The notes under the pieces: generated by a model
Seen by the model: the letters and a program-made list of their open reading frames with translations, nothing else
Database searches by the model: none
What the model was told of the DNA's origin: nothing
In this document: positions 53,779 through 64,000 of the stretch, in pieces
Numbering within the stretch: the first letter of the stretch is position 1
How the letters are laid out: each line of letters starts with the position of its first letter
From: a bacterium 1XD42-1
GTDB lineage: Bacteria; Bacillota; Clostridia; Oscillospirales; Ruminococcaceae
Length of the DNA: 64,000 nt
Assembly (NCBI GenBank): GCA_003612625.1
Contig: RAZJ01000014.1
Span: forward strand, 1 to 64,000
Direction: 5' to 3'
Position numbers and translations under genes: made by a program

Positions 53779-56700
53779 TCAGAAGCTTTCGTCGTCGTCC
53801 CGGATCCCGCTGATCCCTAATTCTTCAATCGGGTCGAACCTGTCGTCCAGCCCTTCTTCCAGATCCACGTCCAAAAGATCAATATCACCTTCGGGTTCTT
53901 CTTCGCCGTCCAGGTGCTCAATATCGAACCCGTCGTCAAATTCTTCCGTCACTTCCACGCCTTCCATCAGGCTGTCATCCACAGGCGTCAGGCCCATGTT
54001 GTCATCATCATCAAAGCTTTGTTTCAGATCGATCTCGTTATTGTCTTTATCTAATACCCGCATATCCAGACCCAAAGACTGCAGTTCCTTAATCAGAACT
54101 TTAAAGGATTCCGGAATACCAGGTTTTGGAACATTTTTGCCTTTTACAATGGCTTCAAAGGTTTTCACACGGCCAACCACGTCATCCGATTTTACAGTCA
54201 GAATTTCCTGCAAGGTATATGCCGCGCCGTAAGCTTCCAAAGCCCAAACTTCCATTTCCCCGAAACGCTGGCCGCCGAACTGGGCCTTGCCGCCCAAAGG
54301 CTGCTGGGTGACTAAGGAATACGGGCCAGTGGAACGGGCATGGATCTTATCATCAACCAGATGGTGGAGCTTCAGGAAGTACATATAGCCTACTGTAACG
54401 GGATTATCGAAAGGCTCTCCGGTTCTGCCGTCATACAAAACGGTTTTACCGTCCGGGGAAAGCCCGGCTTCCTTCAGACATTCGGCAATATCTTTTTCGT
54501 TGGCGCCGTCGAAAACAGGCGTCATTACTTTCCAGCCCAATTCAGAAGCAGCCCGGCCCAGATGGACTTCCAATACCTGGCCGATATTCATACGGGAAGG
54601 CACGCCCAAAGGATTCAATACAATATCTAGGGGACGCCCGTCAGGCAGGTACGGCATATCTTCCTGAGGCAGAACCCGGGATACAACACCCTTATTTCCA
54701 TGACGGCCTGCCATTTTATCCCCTACGCTGATTTTACGTTTCTGGGCAATATAACAGCGTACCACCATATTGACCCCTGGGGACAATTCGTCGCAGTTTT
54801 CCCGGGTAAATACTTTGACATCCAGAATAATGCCATATTCCCCATGGGGCACCCGTAAGGAAGTATCCCGGACTTCCCGGGCCTTTTCGCCGAAGATGGC
54901 CCGCAGCAGCCGTTCCTCCGCGTTGAGTTCCGTTTCCCCTTTCGGAGTAACCTTACCCACCAGAATGTCACCGGCGCGGACTTCCGTACCCACGCGGATA
55001 ATGCCCCGCTCGTCCAATTCACGCAGGGCGTCTTCACCTACGTTTGGGATGTCGCGGGTAATTTCTTCCGGCCCTAATTTGGTGTCACGGGCTTCTGTTT
55101 CATATTCCACAATATGGATGGAAGTATAAATATCATTGCGAACCAGTTTTTCATTGATTAAAACGGCATCCTCGTAGTTATACCCTTCCCAGGTCATGAA
55201 GCCAATGAGCATATTGCGGCCCAAAGCGATTTCGCCATAGCTGGTGGAAGGCCCGTCAGCGATAACCTGGCCTTTGCTGACGATTTCATTTTTCACGACA
55301 ATAGGCCGCTGATTGACACAGGTTCCCTGGTTGGAACGCATAAATTTAATCAGATGATAATTATGGCGTTCGCCTTTTTCATCCCGGATAACAATTTCGT
55401 TGGCGCAAACATTTTCCACAACACCGTCATGCTTTGACAGCACCACCACGCCGGAGTCCACCGCAGATTTATATTCCATACCGGTGCCTACAATCGGGGC
55501 TTCGGTCTGGAGCAGGGGAACAGCCTGACGCTGCATGTTAGCGCCCATCAGGGCACGGTTTGCGTCGTCATTTTCCAGGAATGGGATCATTGCCGTAGCA
55601 ACGGAAACCACCATTTTAGGGGAAACATCCATATAATCGACTTTTTCCCGTTCGCAGATCATAACGGCATCCCGGTAACGGACACTGACTTTTTCATTGG
55701 CAAAGGTTCCGTCGGGATTCAAAGGTTCATTGGCCTGGGCAACGATAAACTGATCTTCAATATCAGCAGTCATATACTGGACTTCATCGGAAACTTTTCC
55801 GGTTCCTTTTTCCACCTTACGGTAAGGGGCTTCAATAAAGCCATACTCATTGATGCGGGCAAAGGTCGCCAGATAAGAGATCAAACCGATGTTCGGGCCT
55901 TCAGGGGTTTCAATAGGACACATGCGTCCATAATGGCTGTAATGAACGTCACGGACTTCAAATCCTGCCCGGTCACGGGACAAACCGCCGGGGCCTAAGG
56001 CAGACAGCCTGCGCTTATGGGTCAATTCTGCCAGAGGGTTGGTCTGATCCATAAACTGGCTCAAAGGGGAAGAACCAAAAAATTCTTTAATGGACGCCAC
56101 CACAGGACGGATATTGATTAGAGCCTGAGGCGTTACGACCTCCATATCCTGGGCCTGCGTAGCCATACGTTCCCGGATAACCCGTTCCATACGGGAAAAA
56201 CCGATCCGGAACTGGTTTTGCAGCAGCTCGCCAACGCTGCGGATACGGCGGTTTCCCAAGTGGTCAATATCATCTGTAACGCCAATATGATGGCCTAAAC
56301 CGCACAAATAGTTGATGGTAGCAAAAATATCATCTTTAATAATGTGTTTCGGGATCAAATCATCCCGGCTGGCAGCAATACGGGCTTTCAAATCCGTATC
56401 GTCACCTTCCAGAATTTCCCTTAAGACACAGAAACGGACTTTTTCATTGATTTCGACTTCAGCGGGGTCGAAATCCACAAAATCCTTTAAATCCACCATG
56501 CCGTTGGAAATAATTTTAAATTCCTTGTCATCTTCCAGCTTGACAAAGACAGTATCTACACCGCATTTTCCAATCCGTTTTGCCAGATCCCGGGTGATTA
56601 CGCTTCCGGCTTCTGCCAGCAGCTCCCCGGTCATAGGATCGGCAACGGGACGGGAAAGGGTCTGGCCGGAAATCCGGTGGACAATATCCAGCTTTTTATT

Positions 56701-57528
56701 ATATTTATAGCGTCCGACTTTCGACAAATCATACCGGCGGGGATCGAAAAACAGGTTATCCAAATGGGTCTGGGCAGACTCCACCGTAGGAGGCTCCCCA
56801 GGACGGAGCCTGCGGTAAACTTCCAGCAAAGCTTCGTCCGTATTGGCTGTGCTGTCCTTCTCCAAAGTAGCCAGAATACGTTCGTCATCCCCAAGGAATT
56901 CCAAAATATCCTCATTGGAAGAAAGCCCCAAAGCCCGGATAAAAGTAGTAACCGGGAGTTTGCGGTTTTTATCAATACGCACATAAAAAATATCATTGGA
57001 ATCTGTTTCATATTCCAGCCAGGCGCCCCGGTTAGGGATAACGGTGCTGGTATACAGCTCCTTACCGCTTTTATCCCGGGAAAAATCATAATAGACGCCA
57101 GGGGAACGGACCAACTGGGAAACGATAACACGTTCCGCGCCATTGATGATGAAGGTGCCGCTGTCAGTCATCAGCGGGAAATCGCCCATGAAAATATCCT
57201 GTTCCTTGACTTCCCCGGTTTCCTTGTTGAGGAGGCTGGCACGGATGCGCAATGGCGCAGCATAAGTAGCATCCCGTTCTTTACATTCCTCAATGGTATA
57301 TTTCGGTTTGTCGTCAAGGTGATAATCAATAAAATCCAGCACCAGGTTGTCCTGGTAATCGGTGATGGAAGATACGTCCCGGAAGACTTCCTTCAACCCC
57401 TCGTCCAGAAACCACTGATACGAGTTTTTCTGCACTTCAATCAGGTTTGGCATTGAAAGGACCTCGTTGATGTGAGAGAAACTCATGCGTGTCGTCTTTC
57501 CCTGTTTCACCGGCTTGACATTCACCAT
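53779..57528 (-). CDS. rpoB: RNA polymerase beta subunit
   Basis: About 1,249 residues from the ATG at 57528 ([20 protein letters not shown]), where family members usually begin. In-frame ATGs at 57552 and 57657 exist; the last has AGGAA upstream, so a longer form is possible, but its first 43 residues resemble no RpoB. The rifampicin pocket reads [20 protein letters not shown], wild type. The acidic tail from about 1,165 (DDDDN, EEPEGD) is longer than in E. coli and typical of this group. Confidence 0.96.
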   Translation of the reverse strand: MVNVKPVKQGKTTRMSFSHINEVLSMPNLIEVQKNSYQWFLDEGLKEVFRDVSSITDYQDNLVLDFIDYHLDDKPKYTIEECKERDATYAAPLRIRASLLNKETGEVKEQDIFMGDFPLMTDSGTFIINGAERVIVSQLVRSPGVYYDFSRDKSGKELYTSTVIPNRGAWLEYETDSNDIFYVRIDKNRKLPVTTFIRALGLSSNEDILEFLGDDERILATLEKDSTANTDEALLEVYRRLRPGEPPTVESAQTHLDNLFFDPRRYDLSKVGRYKYNKKLDIVHRISGQTLSRPVADPMTGELLAEAGSVITRDLAKRIGKCGVDTVFVKLEDDKEFKIISNGMVDLKDFVDFDPAEVEINEKVRFCVLREILEGDDTDLKARIAASRDDLIPKHIIKDDIFATINYLCGLGHHIGVTDDIDHLGNRRIRSVGELLQNQFRIGFSRMERVIRERMATQAQDMEVVTPQALINIRPVVASIKEFFGSSPLSQFMDQTNPLAELTHKRRLSALGPGGLSRDRAGFEVRDVHYSHYGRMCPIETPEGPNIGLISYLATFARINEYGFIEAPYRKVEKGTGKVSDEVQYMTADIEDQFIVAQANEPLNPDGTFANEKVSVRYRDAVMICEREKVDYMDVSPKMVVSVATAMIPFLENDDANRALMGANMQRQAVPLLQTEAPIVGTGMEYKSAVDSGVVVLSKHDGVVENVCANEIVIRDEKGERHNYHLIKFMRSNQGTCVNQRPIVVKNEIVSKGQVIADGPSTSYGEIALGRNMLIGFMTWEGYNYEDAVLINEKLVRNDIYTSIHIVEYETEARDTKLGPEEITRDIPNVGEDALRELDERGIIRVGTEVRAGDILVGKVTPKGETELNAEERLLRAIFGEKAREVRDTSLRVPHGEYGIILDVKVFTRENCDELSPGVNMVVRCYIAQKRKISVGDKMAGRHGNKGVVSRVLPQEDMPYLPDGRPLDIVLNPLGVPSRMNIGQVLEVHLGRAASELGWKVMTPVFDGANEKDIAECLKEAGLSPDGKTVLYDGRTGEPFDNPVTVGYMYFLKLHHLVDDKIHARSTGPYSLVTQQPLGGKAQFGGQRFGEMEVWALEAYGAAYTLQEILTVKSDDVVGRVKTFEAIVKGKNVPKPGIPESFKVLIKELQSLGLDMRVLDKDNNEIDLKQSFDDDDNMGLTPVDDSLMEGVEVTEEFDDGFDIEHLDGEEEPEGDIDLLDVDLEEGLDDRFDPIEELGISGIRDDDESF

Positions 57529-57805
57529 AGGCTTTTGTTCAACTCCATTCATCTGATTTGCGCACCAGCCGCAGCCCTGCCGCGCATCCCACTTGCTGTA
57601 TCTGTCCTGTGCGCCGGCGCATCCTTTAGGAAGCAAAAAAATGTCATAAGCTTCCATAACCGCCCATTCCTAAAGCCTGCGATATTGTGCAAATAAAATA
57701 ATTTTTTAGGTTATTTCCTGCGAAAATTTGCACAATCCTATTGCCAACGCTGTCGAAATATGGTATACTATTACAGAATAGACGCACACTAATCCATTTT
57801 GATAC

Positions 57806-57834
57806 AGTATATCATGTTATCACACAATCCTCAA
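57806..57834 (-). promoter_or_regulatory. rpoB-rpoC promoter
   Basis: On the minus strand: TTGAGG (57829-57834), 17-bp spacer, TATACT (57806-57811). It leaves a leader of about 270 nt, AT-rich around 57690-57770, in which I see no known motif. Confidence 0.6.
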
Positions 57835-57860
57835 TTTGTCAATGATTTTTCCAAAAATAT

Positions 57861-57906
57861 TTTAACGGCAACCCTCCTGTTTTCCTGGAGAGGATTGCCG
57901 TTTTTG
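57861..57906. terminator. Terminator after the M18 aminopeptidase gene
   Basis: AACGGCAA pairs with TTGCCGTT (57864-57871 with 57895-57902) plus inner CTCC/GGAG; T-rich on both strands. Confidence 0.8.
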
Positions 57907-57947
57907 TATCCTATTATACGGATCGGGGAAAATTTTTGCGGCAGCTA

Positions 57948-59354
57948 TCAAGCGTTGACATAAGCCCGGAAAGCCTGGTAAGTGGAATAAACGTCCAGCT
58001 TTGAAACGATTTCAAAGGGAGCATGCATGGATAATACCGGAACGCCCACATCGACTACATCCACATTGAAAGCGGCTACAAATTTTGCAACGGTGCCGCC
58101 GCCGCCAGCATCCACTTTGCCCAGCTCCCCGGTCTGCCAGCTTACATTGGCTTCATCCAGGATATTCCGTACCTGGGCCATAAATTCAGCACTGGCCTGG
58201 CTGGTGCTGCTTTTGCCGCCGGAACCGGTATACTGGGTGATAACCACGCCATAATTCAGGTAAGCGCAGTTGCGTTTTTCCAGGGTATCGGGATAAGTGG
58301 GATCGAAAGCGGCATTGACATCCGCAGACAGGCAGTTGGAATGGGAAAGAACCTGGCCGGCAGATAAGCCAAAGGGGCGTGCCAAATCCTCTATGAAATA
58401 GGCCATAAAACGGGAATGGAGGCCGGTATTTCCATCGGAACCGGTTTCCTCTTTGTCAGCAAAGACTGTCAGGATGGTTTGTTCCGGAGCGTCACATTCC
58501 AAAGCAGCCATCAAAGACGTATAAGCACATACCCGGTCATCATGGCCGTAAGCGCCGATCATGGACCGATCCAGGCCAATATCCCTTGCCTGGAAAGCAG
58601 GGACCATCGTTAATTCCGCCGACAGGAAATCGCTTTCAATGATGCCGTATTTTTCATTGAGGAGCCTCATAATATTGAGCTTTACCCGTTCGCTTTGTTT
58701 ATCGTCTTTGAAGGGGCGGCATCCTACTAAAACATTAAGCTCCTCACCTTTGACGCCCTCCTGCAAAGTCCGTTTCATCTGTTCTTTTGCCAGATGGGGC
58801 AGCAGATCGGTAATAGTAAAAGCAGGATCTTCCGGATCTTCCCCTAAAGCTACATTTAAGGTTTCACCATTTTTCTTGATAATGACCCCATGGAGGGCTA
58901 ATGGGATAGCAGTCCACTGGTATTTTTTAATGCCGCCATAATAGTGGGTTTTGAACATGGCAAGCTGGGCTTCTTCATAGAGGGGGACAGGCTTCAGATC
59001 CAAACGGGGGGAATCCACATGGCTGGCCATAATGCGGACGCCTTCGGACAAAGGCTTTTTGCCCATGGTGCAAAGGATCAAAGCCTTCCCCCGGTTGTTA
59101 TAATAGATTTTTTCCCCTGGCTGGTAGGCCTTGCCCGGTTCAAAAGGCTGATACCCTTGTTTTTGAACCATTTCCACAATGTGGGCAACCGCTTCCCGTT
59201 CTGTCTTGCAGGCATCCAGGAAAGCTTTGTAAGGCCCGCAGAAATCCTGTGCAGCCTGTTCTGTGGCGTCATCCACTGTGAGGCCCATATTTTTCCGGTT
59301 CAGCAGCAGTTTTTCAGCCAGCAATTCAGCTTCTGTTTTTTTCTCGTTTTCCAT
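57948..59354 (-). CDS. M18-family aminopeptidase
   Basis: A 468-residue zinc aminopeptidase that trims N-terminal, mostly acidic or hydrophobic, residues of peptides in the cytoplasm. Metal ligands appear in ASHVDSPRLDLKP, DKEETGS, AYGHDDRVCAY and VLSMHAPFEI. The ATG at 59354 follows CAGGAGGAG; the longer in-frame form covers the end of the next gene upstream. Relatives are often named ApeA or PepM18. Confidence 0.93.
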   Translation of the reverse strand: MENEKKTEAELLAEKLLLNRKNMGLTVDDATEQAAQDFCGPYKAFLDACKTEREAVAHIVEMVQKQGYQPFEPGKAYQPGEKIYYNNRGKALILCTMGKKPLSEGVRIMASHVDSPRLDLKPVPLYEEAQLAMFKTHYYGGIKKYQWTAIPLALHGVIIKKNGETLNVALGEDPEDPAFTITDLLPHLAKEQMKRTLQEGVKGEELNVLVGCRPFKDDKQSERVKLNIMRLLNEKYGIIESDFLSAELTMVPAFQARDIGLDRSMIGAYGHDDRVCAYTSLMAALECDAPEQTILTVFADKEETGSDGNTGLHSRFMAYFIEDLARPFGLSAGQVLSHSNCLSADVNAAFDPTYPDTLEKRNCAYLNYGVVITQYTGSGGKSSTSQASAEFMAQVRNILDEANVSWQTGELGKVDAGGGGTVAKFVAAFNVDVVDVGVPVLSMHAPFEIVSKLDVYSTYQAFRAYVNA

Positions 59355-59379
59355 AAGAAAATCTCCTCCTGAAATAAAA

Positions 59380-59970
59380 TTACATGTCATATAATTCCTG
59401 ATAGATCTCCATTGTTTTGCAGACTTTATGGACATAAGCTGCCGTATCGCCAAAAGGGATATTGGTGATAATTTTCCCATCCGGCGCATATTCCGGATCA
59501 GCCAGCCATTTCATGGCGTTGGTGCGCCCGGCATGGTAAGCGCATAAAGCATTTTCCACAAAGTCAAATTCATCCAGGAACATCCGCAGCATTTCGGAAC
59601 CGCAGTCAATATTAACCTCCGGTTCAAATAACATTTCCGGGTCCATTGGCTTTTGGCCCTGGCGCATCCGCACCCAGTCGAAAGCATCTGAAGTTACCTG
59701 CATCAGGCCCCGGGCGTCTATCGTAGCAACAGGGCCTACCGCCTGAGGATTAAAGCTGCTTTCGGTACGGATTACAGCATAAATCAGGGCAGGCTCCAGA
59801 CCTTTTTCGGTACAGACTTTTTCCACCAGATCGGAATATTTTAGAGGATAAGACCTCCGGTAAAATTCCGTCAAACCGGTCCGTATAAAAAATCCTGACA
59901 CCAAAAGAGCCAGCGCCAGAATAACCACTTCCCGGAACAATGACCTGTGTCGTCTTGATTTTTTACGCAA
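59380..59970 (-). CDS. Membrane-anchored lytic transglycosylase
   Basis: A 196-residue SLT enzyme that cuts the peptidoglycan glycan chain. An N-terminal helix (about residues 14-32) anchors it outside. The catalytic Glu is in YAVIRTESSFNPQAVGPVAT, and ARGLMQVTSDAF and ALCAYHAGRTNAMKWL are the other family motifs. It overlaps coaE by 8 bp and lies in the prfA-coaE operon. Confidence 0.92.
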   Translation of the reverse strand: MRKKSRRHRSLFREVVILALALLVSGFFIRTGLTEFYRRSYPLKYSDLVEKVCTEKGLEPALIYAVIRTESSFNPQAVGPVATIDARGLMQVTSDAFDWVRMRQGQKPMDPEMLFEPEVNIDCGSEMLRMFLDEFDFVENALCAYHAGRTNAMKWLADPEYAPDGKIITNIPFGDTAAYVHKVCKTMEIYQELYDM

Positions 59971-60736
59971 GGGGCACCTCGTTTGTAGGATTTTCTATCT
60001 CGTTTTCAATGGGATCTTCCGGTGGTGTTTCCTGTTCTGGAGCATCTTCCTTTTCCGGAGCGTCATCCCCGGCAGGCAGGGCAGCCTGGGGAGCCGGCTC
60101 AGGAGGTTCTGATTTTTCCCGGAGAGCCTGTTCCAGCAGTCCCCATAATTCAATAAAAGAAAGGCGCAGGGCATCGGTATCGCCGTCATTCCGTAAAATA
60201 TGGCCGGCCCGGGCCAAATAGAAATCATCTTTTTTCTGGGCAGAAATGCGCAGGCGGGCATCTTCTTCTGTCATCCCATCCCGGGCCATAATCCGCTGGC
60301 AGCGGGTTTCCTCCCCGGCCAGAACAGCAACTACCGTGTCACACCGTTCATGAAGCCCTGCTTCATAAAGGGTAGGCGCATCTAATACCACAAAAGGGGC
60401 TGTACCGCAGGCGGCTTCAATTTTTTCCTCGACATTCTGGACGATATGGGGATAGGTGATTTCATTGAGCCGTTCTAATTTTTCTTTATCTGAAAAGCAT
60501 AATTTCGCCAGTTTTTTCCGGTTCAAAGTCCCTTCCGCAGTAATAATTTCCGTACTGTATTCCAATACCAAATCAGCCAGACATTCCGGGGAACCGTCAA
60601 TGGTATCCCTTGCAATTTCGTCCGCGTCCAGGACAACGGCGCCCCGGTCAGAAAAAAGCTTGCCTGCGGTGCTTTTCCCGGCGCCGGTAGGGCCTGTCAA
60701 TCCAATAATCAGCGTATCTTCATGGTCTTCTATCAC
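59963..60736 (-). CDS. coaE: Dephospho-CoA kinase with an acidic C-terminal tail
   Basis: A 257-residue kinase for the last step of CoA synthesis. The P-loop [12 protein letters not shown], the DADEIARD loop and TYPHIV region are present. The enzyme core ends near residue 205; the remaining 50 residues are Pro/Glu-rich ([20 protein letters not shown]) and not part of the family. It overlaps prfA by 4 bp. Confidence 0.94.
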   Translation of the reverse strand: MIEDHEDTLIIGLTGPTGAGKSTAGKLFSDRGAVVLDADEIARDTIDGSPECLADLVLEYSTEIITAEGTLNRKKLAKLCFSDKEKLERLNEITYPHIVQNVEEKIEAACGTAPFVVLDAPTLYEAGLHERCDTVVAVLAGEETRCQRIMARDGMTEEDARLRISAQKKDDFYLARAGHILRNDGDTDALRLSFIELWGLLEQALREKSEPPEPAPQAALPAGDDAPEKEDAPEQETPPEDPIENEIENPTNEVPLA

Positions 60737-61815
60737 AAATTCCCCTCCCCTGCCTGTTTTAATTTTTCCGCCTGATCCGCCAGCATTAAGGCGTCCAGTA
60801 ATTCCCGCATGTCCCCGTTTAAAACACTTTCCAGTTTATACAGGGTCAAACCGATCCGGTGATCGGTGACACGGCCCTGGGGGAAATTATACGTGCGTAT
60901 CCGTTCGCTGCGGTCGCCGGAACCCACCTGGAGCTTCCGCTGGGAGGCAATTTTTTCATCCTGTTCCCGTGTTTTAATATCCAGTAACCGGGACCGCAGG
61001 ACTTTTAAAGCTTTATCTTTATTTTTATACTGGCTCCGTTCATCCTGACATTCCACAACCATGCCGGTAGGCAGATGGGTCACACGGATGGCAGACGAAG
61101 TTTTATTAACATGCTGCCCGCCTGCGCCGCTGGAGCGGAAGGTATCAATTTGCAGATCCTTTGGATCAATTTCCAGTTCCACTTCTTCTGCTTCAGGCAA
61201 AACGGCCACGGTAGCGGCAGAAGTATGGATACGCCCTTGGGTTTCCGTTTCCGGAACCCGCTGTACCCGATGGGCGCCGCTTTCATATTTTAAACGGGAA
61301 TAGGCATTTTCCCCGTCAATGGAAAGGGATATTTCTTTATACCCCCCTAATTCTGTTTCATTGGCATTTAATATTTCCCACCGCCAGCCCTGGCTTTCCG
61401 CGTACATGGTATACATACGGAATAAAGAGCCGGCAAATAAAGCAGCTTCTTCGCCGCCAACGCCGCCCCGGATTTCCATAATGACATTTTTTTCATCATT
61501 GGGGTCCTTGGGAAGAAGCAGGATTTTTAATTCCGGTTCCAGCCGTTCCAAATCATTCCGGCTGGTTTCCAGCTGTTCCTGGCAAAGCTCCCGCAGATCT
61601 TTATCCAGCCCGCCTTCCTCCAGCATTTCTTTGGCTTCCGTATAGGAATCTCGGGCTGCCCGGTATTCCTGATATTTTTCAACCAAAGGGGCCAGTTTTT
61701 TATATTCTTTCATCAGTGCGGCATATTGCGCCGGGTCCCCGGCGATACCTGGTTCTGCCAGCTTCCGGCTGATTTCCTCATGCCGGGCCGCTACCGCATC
61801 CAACCTGTCAAGCAT
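60733..61815 (-). CDS. prfA: Peptide chain release factor 1
   Basis: A 360-residue RF1 that reads UAA and UAG. The GGQ motif is in [18 protein letters not shown], where Gln is the methylation site. The codon-recognition domain has [20 protein letters not shown]. Length is normal. It overlaps the preceding DUF951 gene by 8 bp; no prmC is seen next to it. Confidence 0.97.
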   Translation of the reverse strand: MLDRLDAVAARHEEISRKLAEPGIAGDPAQYAALMKEYKKLAPLVEKYQEYRAARDSYTEAKEMLEEGGLDKDLRELCQEQLETSRNDLERLEPELKILLLPKDPNDEKNVIMEIRGGVGGEEAALFAGSLFRMYTMYAESQGWRWEILNANETELGGYKEISLSIDGENAYSRLKYESGAHRVQRVPETETQGRIHTSAATVAVLPEAEEVELEIDPKDLQIDTFRSSGAGGQHVNKTSSAIRVTHLPTGMVVECQDERSQYKNKDKALKVLRSRLLDIKTREQDEKIASQRKLQVGSGDRSERIRTYNFPQGRVTDHRIGLTLYKLESVLNGDMRELLDALMLADQAEKLKQAGEGNL

Positions 61816-62044
61816 GTTCTTGATTCTCTCCGTTTCCCATCAGTGCCTGCCGGTTCAGTTCGATTCCATTCCGCAGCACCCGTTTGATGTTCTTTTCCAC
61901 TTTTCCACGGGGAACCATCACTTCCCGTCCGCATTTTGTACAGCGGATGCGGAAATCCATCCCTACACGCCCCACAGAAAATGTGTTGCAGCCGCAGGGA
62001 TGGGGCTTTTTCATCAGTAAGGTATCCCCAACCAAAATATGCAC
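61808..62044 (-). CDS. DUF951 protein with a Cys cluster
   Basis: A 78-residue protein. [20 protein letters not shown] and [19 protein letters not shown] match DUF951, a small Firmicute family of unknown function; four Cys probably hold a zinc ion. The start is GTG 62044 after AAAGGGGG. It heads the operon DUF951-prfA-coaE-SLT. Confidence 0.88.
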   Translation of the reverse strand: MHILVGDTLLMKKPHPCGCNTFSVGRVGMDFRIRCTKCGREVMVPRGKVEKNIKRVLRNGIELNRQALMGNGENQEHA

Positions 62045-62076
62045 AGTTTTTTGGTCCCCCTTTCCATATTTCTTAT

Positions 62077-62105
62077 ATTATATCGGAAAATAAAGCCTAA
62101 CGCAA
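62077..62105 (-). promoter_or_regulatory. Promoter of the DUF951-prfA operon
   Basis: On the minus strand: TTGCGT (62100-62105), 17-bp spacer, TATAAT (62077-62082). Confidence 0.72.
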
Positions 62106-62275
62106 CCTTCCAGGAATGGAAAAAGCCCTTGATTTTTTGATTTCTCCAAATCTTTTCCGAAATTGCTCTAAAACAGCCTTGCCTGTGCATATAATTGCCA
62201 TGTTCAAGTATGTTGAAAAGGCCCGTCGGGCGCAAACAGCCATTATACCGGGCTGCAAAAGAGGAGGCTGCAAAA

Positions 62276-63205
62276 ATGTCATATTATTATCCCGAAGGCG
62301 CGCTGTGGGAAATGCCTGAAAACCGGGCCTCATTCGCGACTTTAGCCGCTATGGAACAAGCGAAGGCTGCGGGGAAAATTTTAGAAAGCCGTGCTCTGAT
62401 TTGTGATGCACATCATGATCTGATTGTAGATATGGGAGCATGGCGGGGGATCATCCCCCGGGAAGAAGGGGCTATGGGAATCGCCAGTGGTGCGACCCGG
62501 GATATAGCCATGATTTCCCGGGTCAATAAGCCGGTCTGCTATAAAATCACATCTTTTGAGCGGCAGGGGGACCGGGTGGTTCCCTATTTATCCCGCCGGG
62601 CGGCCCAGGAAGAATGTGTGGAGCAGTATATTAAAATGCTGCGGCCTGGGGACGTAATTCCAGCCCGTGTAACCCGTTTAGACAGTTTTGGCTGTTTTGT
62701 AGATATTGGATGCGGACTGCCGTCCCTGATCCCCATTGACGCCATTTCCGTCAGCCGGATTTCTCATCCCAGGGACCGGTTTCTTCCGGGCCAGTCCATT
62801 TATGCCATCGTCCGTTCCGTAGAGGAGGGCGGCAGGGTATGCCTTTCCCATAAAGAACTGCTGGGTACATGGGAAGAAAATGCCGCCCATTTTTCCCCAG
62901 GGGAAACGGTTTCCGGGATCGTCCGTTCCGTAGAAAATTATGGGATTTTTGTAGAACTGGCCCCGAATTTAGCGGGCCTGGCCGAACCAAAGGAAGGGGT
63001 TCACGCCGGGCAGCATGCCAGTGTATATATCAAAAGCCTGATTCCGGAACGGATGAAAATAAAGCTGATATTAGTTGACGCTTTTGACGGGGAAGCCCGT
63101 CAGCCGGAATTTACTTATTATTTCACAGGGAGCCATATGGATTATTGGCGTTATTCCCCGGAAAATTCCCACCGTACCGTAGAAACTGTTTTTGGGAAGC
63201 CATAG
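62276..63205 (+). CDS. S1-domain RNA-binding protein
   Basis: A 309-residue protein with two clear S1 repeats: about residues 120-195 (GDVIPARVTRLDSFGCFVDI) and 205-275 (GETVSGIVRSVENYGIFVEL). The N-terminal part (about 1-110) is a degenerate repeat with DLIVDMGAWRGIIPREEGAM. Relatives are S1-like proteins of Clostridia, shorter than true ribosomal S1, probably binding mRNA or rRNA. The ATG at 62276 follows GAGGAGG. It is divergent from the DUF951 operon. Confidence 0.85.
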   Translation: MSYYYPEGALWEMPENRASFATLAAMEQAKAAGKILESRALICDAHHDLIVDMGAWRGIIPREEGAMGIASGATRDIAMISRVNKPVCYKITSFERQGDRVVPYLSRRAAQEECVEQYIKMLRPGDVIPARVTRLDSFGCFVDIGCGLPSLIPIDAISVSRISHPRDRFLPGQSIYAIVRSVEEGGRVCLSHKELLGTWEENAAHFSPGETVSGIVRSVENYGIFVELAPNLAGLAEPKEGVHAGQHASVYIKSLIPERMKIKLILVDAFDGEARQPEFTYYFTGSHMDYWRYSPENSHRTVETVFGKP

Positions 63206-63216
63206 GCTTCCCAAAA
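63190..63216. repeat. 12-bp perfect inverted repeat across the S1-gene stop codon
   Basis: TTTTGGGAAGCC and GGCTTCCCAAAA are separated by ATA. The stop codon TAG is formed by loop and arm. There is no T run after the stem on either strand, so it is not a typical terminator, yet it is the only one between the convergent genes. Confidence 0.6.
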
Positions 63217-63233
63217 AACAGACTGTATAAGGT

Positions 63234-64000
63234 TTATGGCATATTATCATTCAATAACCGTTCCCGGTAAGCCCGGGCAGCTTGTTCTGTTTTATTATCC
63301 CCAAAAGTATAATAAATTTTTCCCTGCAAATCATCTGGAAGGTATTGCTGTTTTACATAGTGGTTGGGATAATCGTGGGGGTATTTATAAAACTGGCCTT
63401 TTTGTTCCACTTCGGCCCCGTCATAATGTTTATTTTGCAGGCAGCGGGGAATCCGTCCCACATGGCCTCCGTGAATGTCAGCAATAGCGGCATCAATCGC
63501 CATATATGCGGAATTGGATTTGGGGGCAGTTGCCAGCAGAACCACAGCCTGGGCCAGAGGGATGCGGGCTTCCGGCAGGCCAAGCTGCAAAGCAGAATCC
63601 ACACAGCTTTTTACGATGACAGCAGCCATGGGATAAGCAAGGCCAATATCTTCACTGGCGATCACCAGTAACCTGCGGCAGGGGGACAGTAAGTCCCCTG
63701 CTTCCAGCAGCCTGCCTAAATAATGGAGGGCAGCATTTTCGTCGGAACCCCGGATGGATTTCTGTAAAGCGGAAACCAGATCATAATGTTCATCTCCACC
63801 CCGGTCGTAGCGGACAGCACTTTTCTGGGCAATTTCTTTTGCCGCGGATAAGGAAATGACCCCGTCCTGGGCAGCCGCTGTCAGCAGTTCCACAGCATTT
63901 AAGCTTTTCCGCACGTCGCCTCCGCAGGCTTGGGAAATGTATTCCGCAACTCCATCTTCCATCTGGGGGGAAACCCCGTAATAATCAGCGGCTTTGATAA
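63234..64000 (-). CDS. rarA: Replication-associated recombination protein RarA (C-terminal part)
   Basis: The gene runs off the right edge; the reading frame stays open to 64000. The visible part includes the end of the AAA+ lid (GGDVRKSLNAVELL) and the RarA C-terminal domain (DPDE-like run SALQKSIRGSDENAALHYLG, then CRRLLVIASEDIGLAYP and KYPHDYPNHYVKQQYLPD). RarA/MgsA acts at stalled replication forks with SSB. The ATPase motifs lie outside the window. Confidence 0.93.
   Translation of the reverse strand, partial: IKAADYYGVSPQMEDGVAEYISQACGGDVRKSLNAVELLTAAAQDGVISLSAAKEIAQKSAVRYDRGGDEHYDLVSALQKSIRGSDENAALHYLGRLLEAGDLLSPCRRLLVIASEDIGLAYPMAAVIVKSCVDSALQLGLPEARIPLAQAVVLLATAPKSNSAYMAIDAAIADIHGGHVGRIPRCLQNKHYDGAEVEQKGQFYKYPHDYPNHYVKQQYLPDDLQGKIYYTFGDNKTEQAARAYRERLLNDNMP

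Noticed and set aside
57529-57657. N-terminal extension of RpoB by 43 residues
   Set aside because: An in-frame ATG with a weak AGGAA exists, but the residues match no RpoB and are Cys/Gly-rich; kept only as a note.

Overview
The window looks like the chromosome of an anaerobic gut-type Firmicute, most likely a Clostridia/Oscillospirales (Ruminococcaceae-like) organism. The inference rests on sigma-A type promoters (TTGACA/TATAAT with 16-18 bp spacers), strong AGGAGG ribosome sites, frequent TTG and GTG starts, families common in that order (QueT, DUF4830, DUF951, DUF2500, SepF, CdaR-like regulator), an FMN riboswitch in front of a ribDEBAH operon, and moderate GC. I saw no tRNA, rRNA or CRISPR array.

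Layout. (1) Positions 1-7474 are accessory. An intact tyrosine recombinase sits beside the 3' remnant of a large serine recombinase. Then a 5,554-bp segment is bounded by near-perfect direct repeats, 1866-1920 and 7420-7474. The right repeat is the 3' end of lysS, so this is an integrated element at lysS. It carries a PIN toxin/antitoxin pair, two XRE regulators, a small CopG-like protein, a deleted SLOG gene, an AT-rich SMC/Rad50-like ATPase ORF that has lost its P-loop end, parA and parB scars and a DUF6075 gene. It contains no recombinase of its own, so it resembles a decayed ICE or cis-mobilisable element. (2) 7437-9665: lysS and greA. (3) 9745-15014: a cell-wall module ftsE-ftsX-M23-M23-S41 protease, in which the protease has Cys where the catalytic Ser should be. 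(4) 15101-20790: a CdaR-like regulator, an RsuA-type pseudouridine synthase, a DUF4830 protein, a prophage-like XRE/ImmA pair divergent from a sigma-like gene, sepF, and queT behind a structured leader. (5) 20808-28640: glycogen phosphorylase and a GH13 amylase behind a cre-like palindrome, an unusual cytoplasmic BMP-domain protein, a MobA-like nucleotidyltransferase and a membrane protein. (6) 28647-33856: DUF2500 and a cheA-cheW-cheR-cheB operon with a GC-rich leader. (7) 33889-37668: the FMN riboswitch and riboflavin operon.

(8) 37700-42643: a DeoR regulator, rpsF-ssb-rpsR, an aromatic acid exporter-like protein, acylphosphatase, an ArsR/HMA metal pair and a potassium-channel-like protein. 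(9) 42788-45355: one long CoA-disulfide reductase/rhodanese/sirohaem/ferredoxin fusion. (10) 45459-57528: the str and rpo block, in transcription order rpoB-rpoC then rpsL-rpsG-fusA-tuf. (11) 57948-64000: M18 aminopeptidase, lytic transglycosylase, coaE, prfA, DUF951, an S1-domain protein and the C-terminal part of rarA running off the end.

The strongest leads are the lysS-integrated element with its short tandem repeats at each end, the Cys-nucleophile S41 protease in the FtsEX operon, the P-loop-less SMC-like ATPase joined to a parB scar, the ParB-like/BMP cytoplasmic fusion, the four-part sulfur redox fusion, and two structured leaders (queT and cheA). All family names come from reading the translated sequences; no database search was run.
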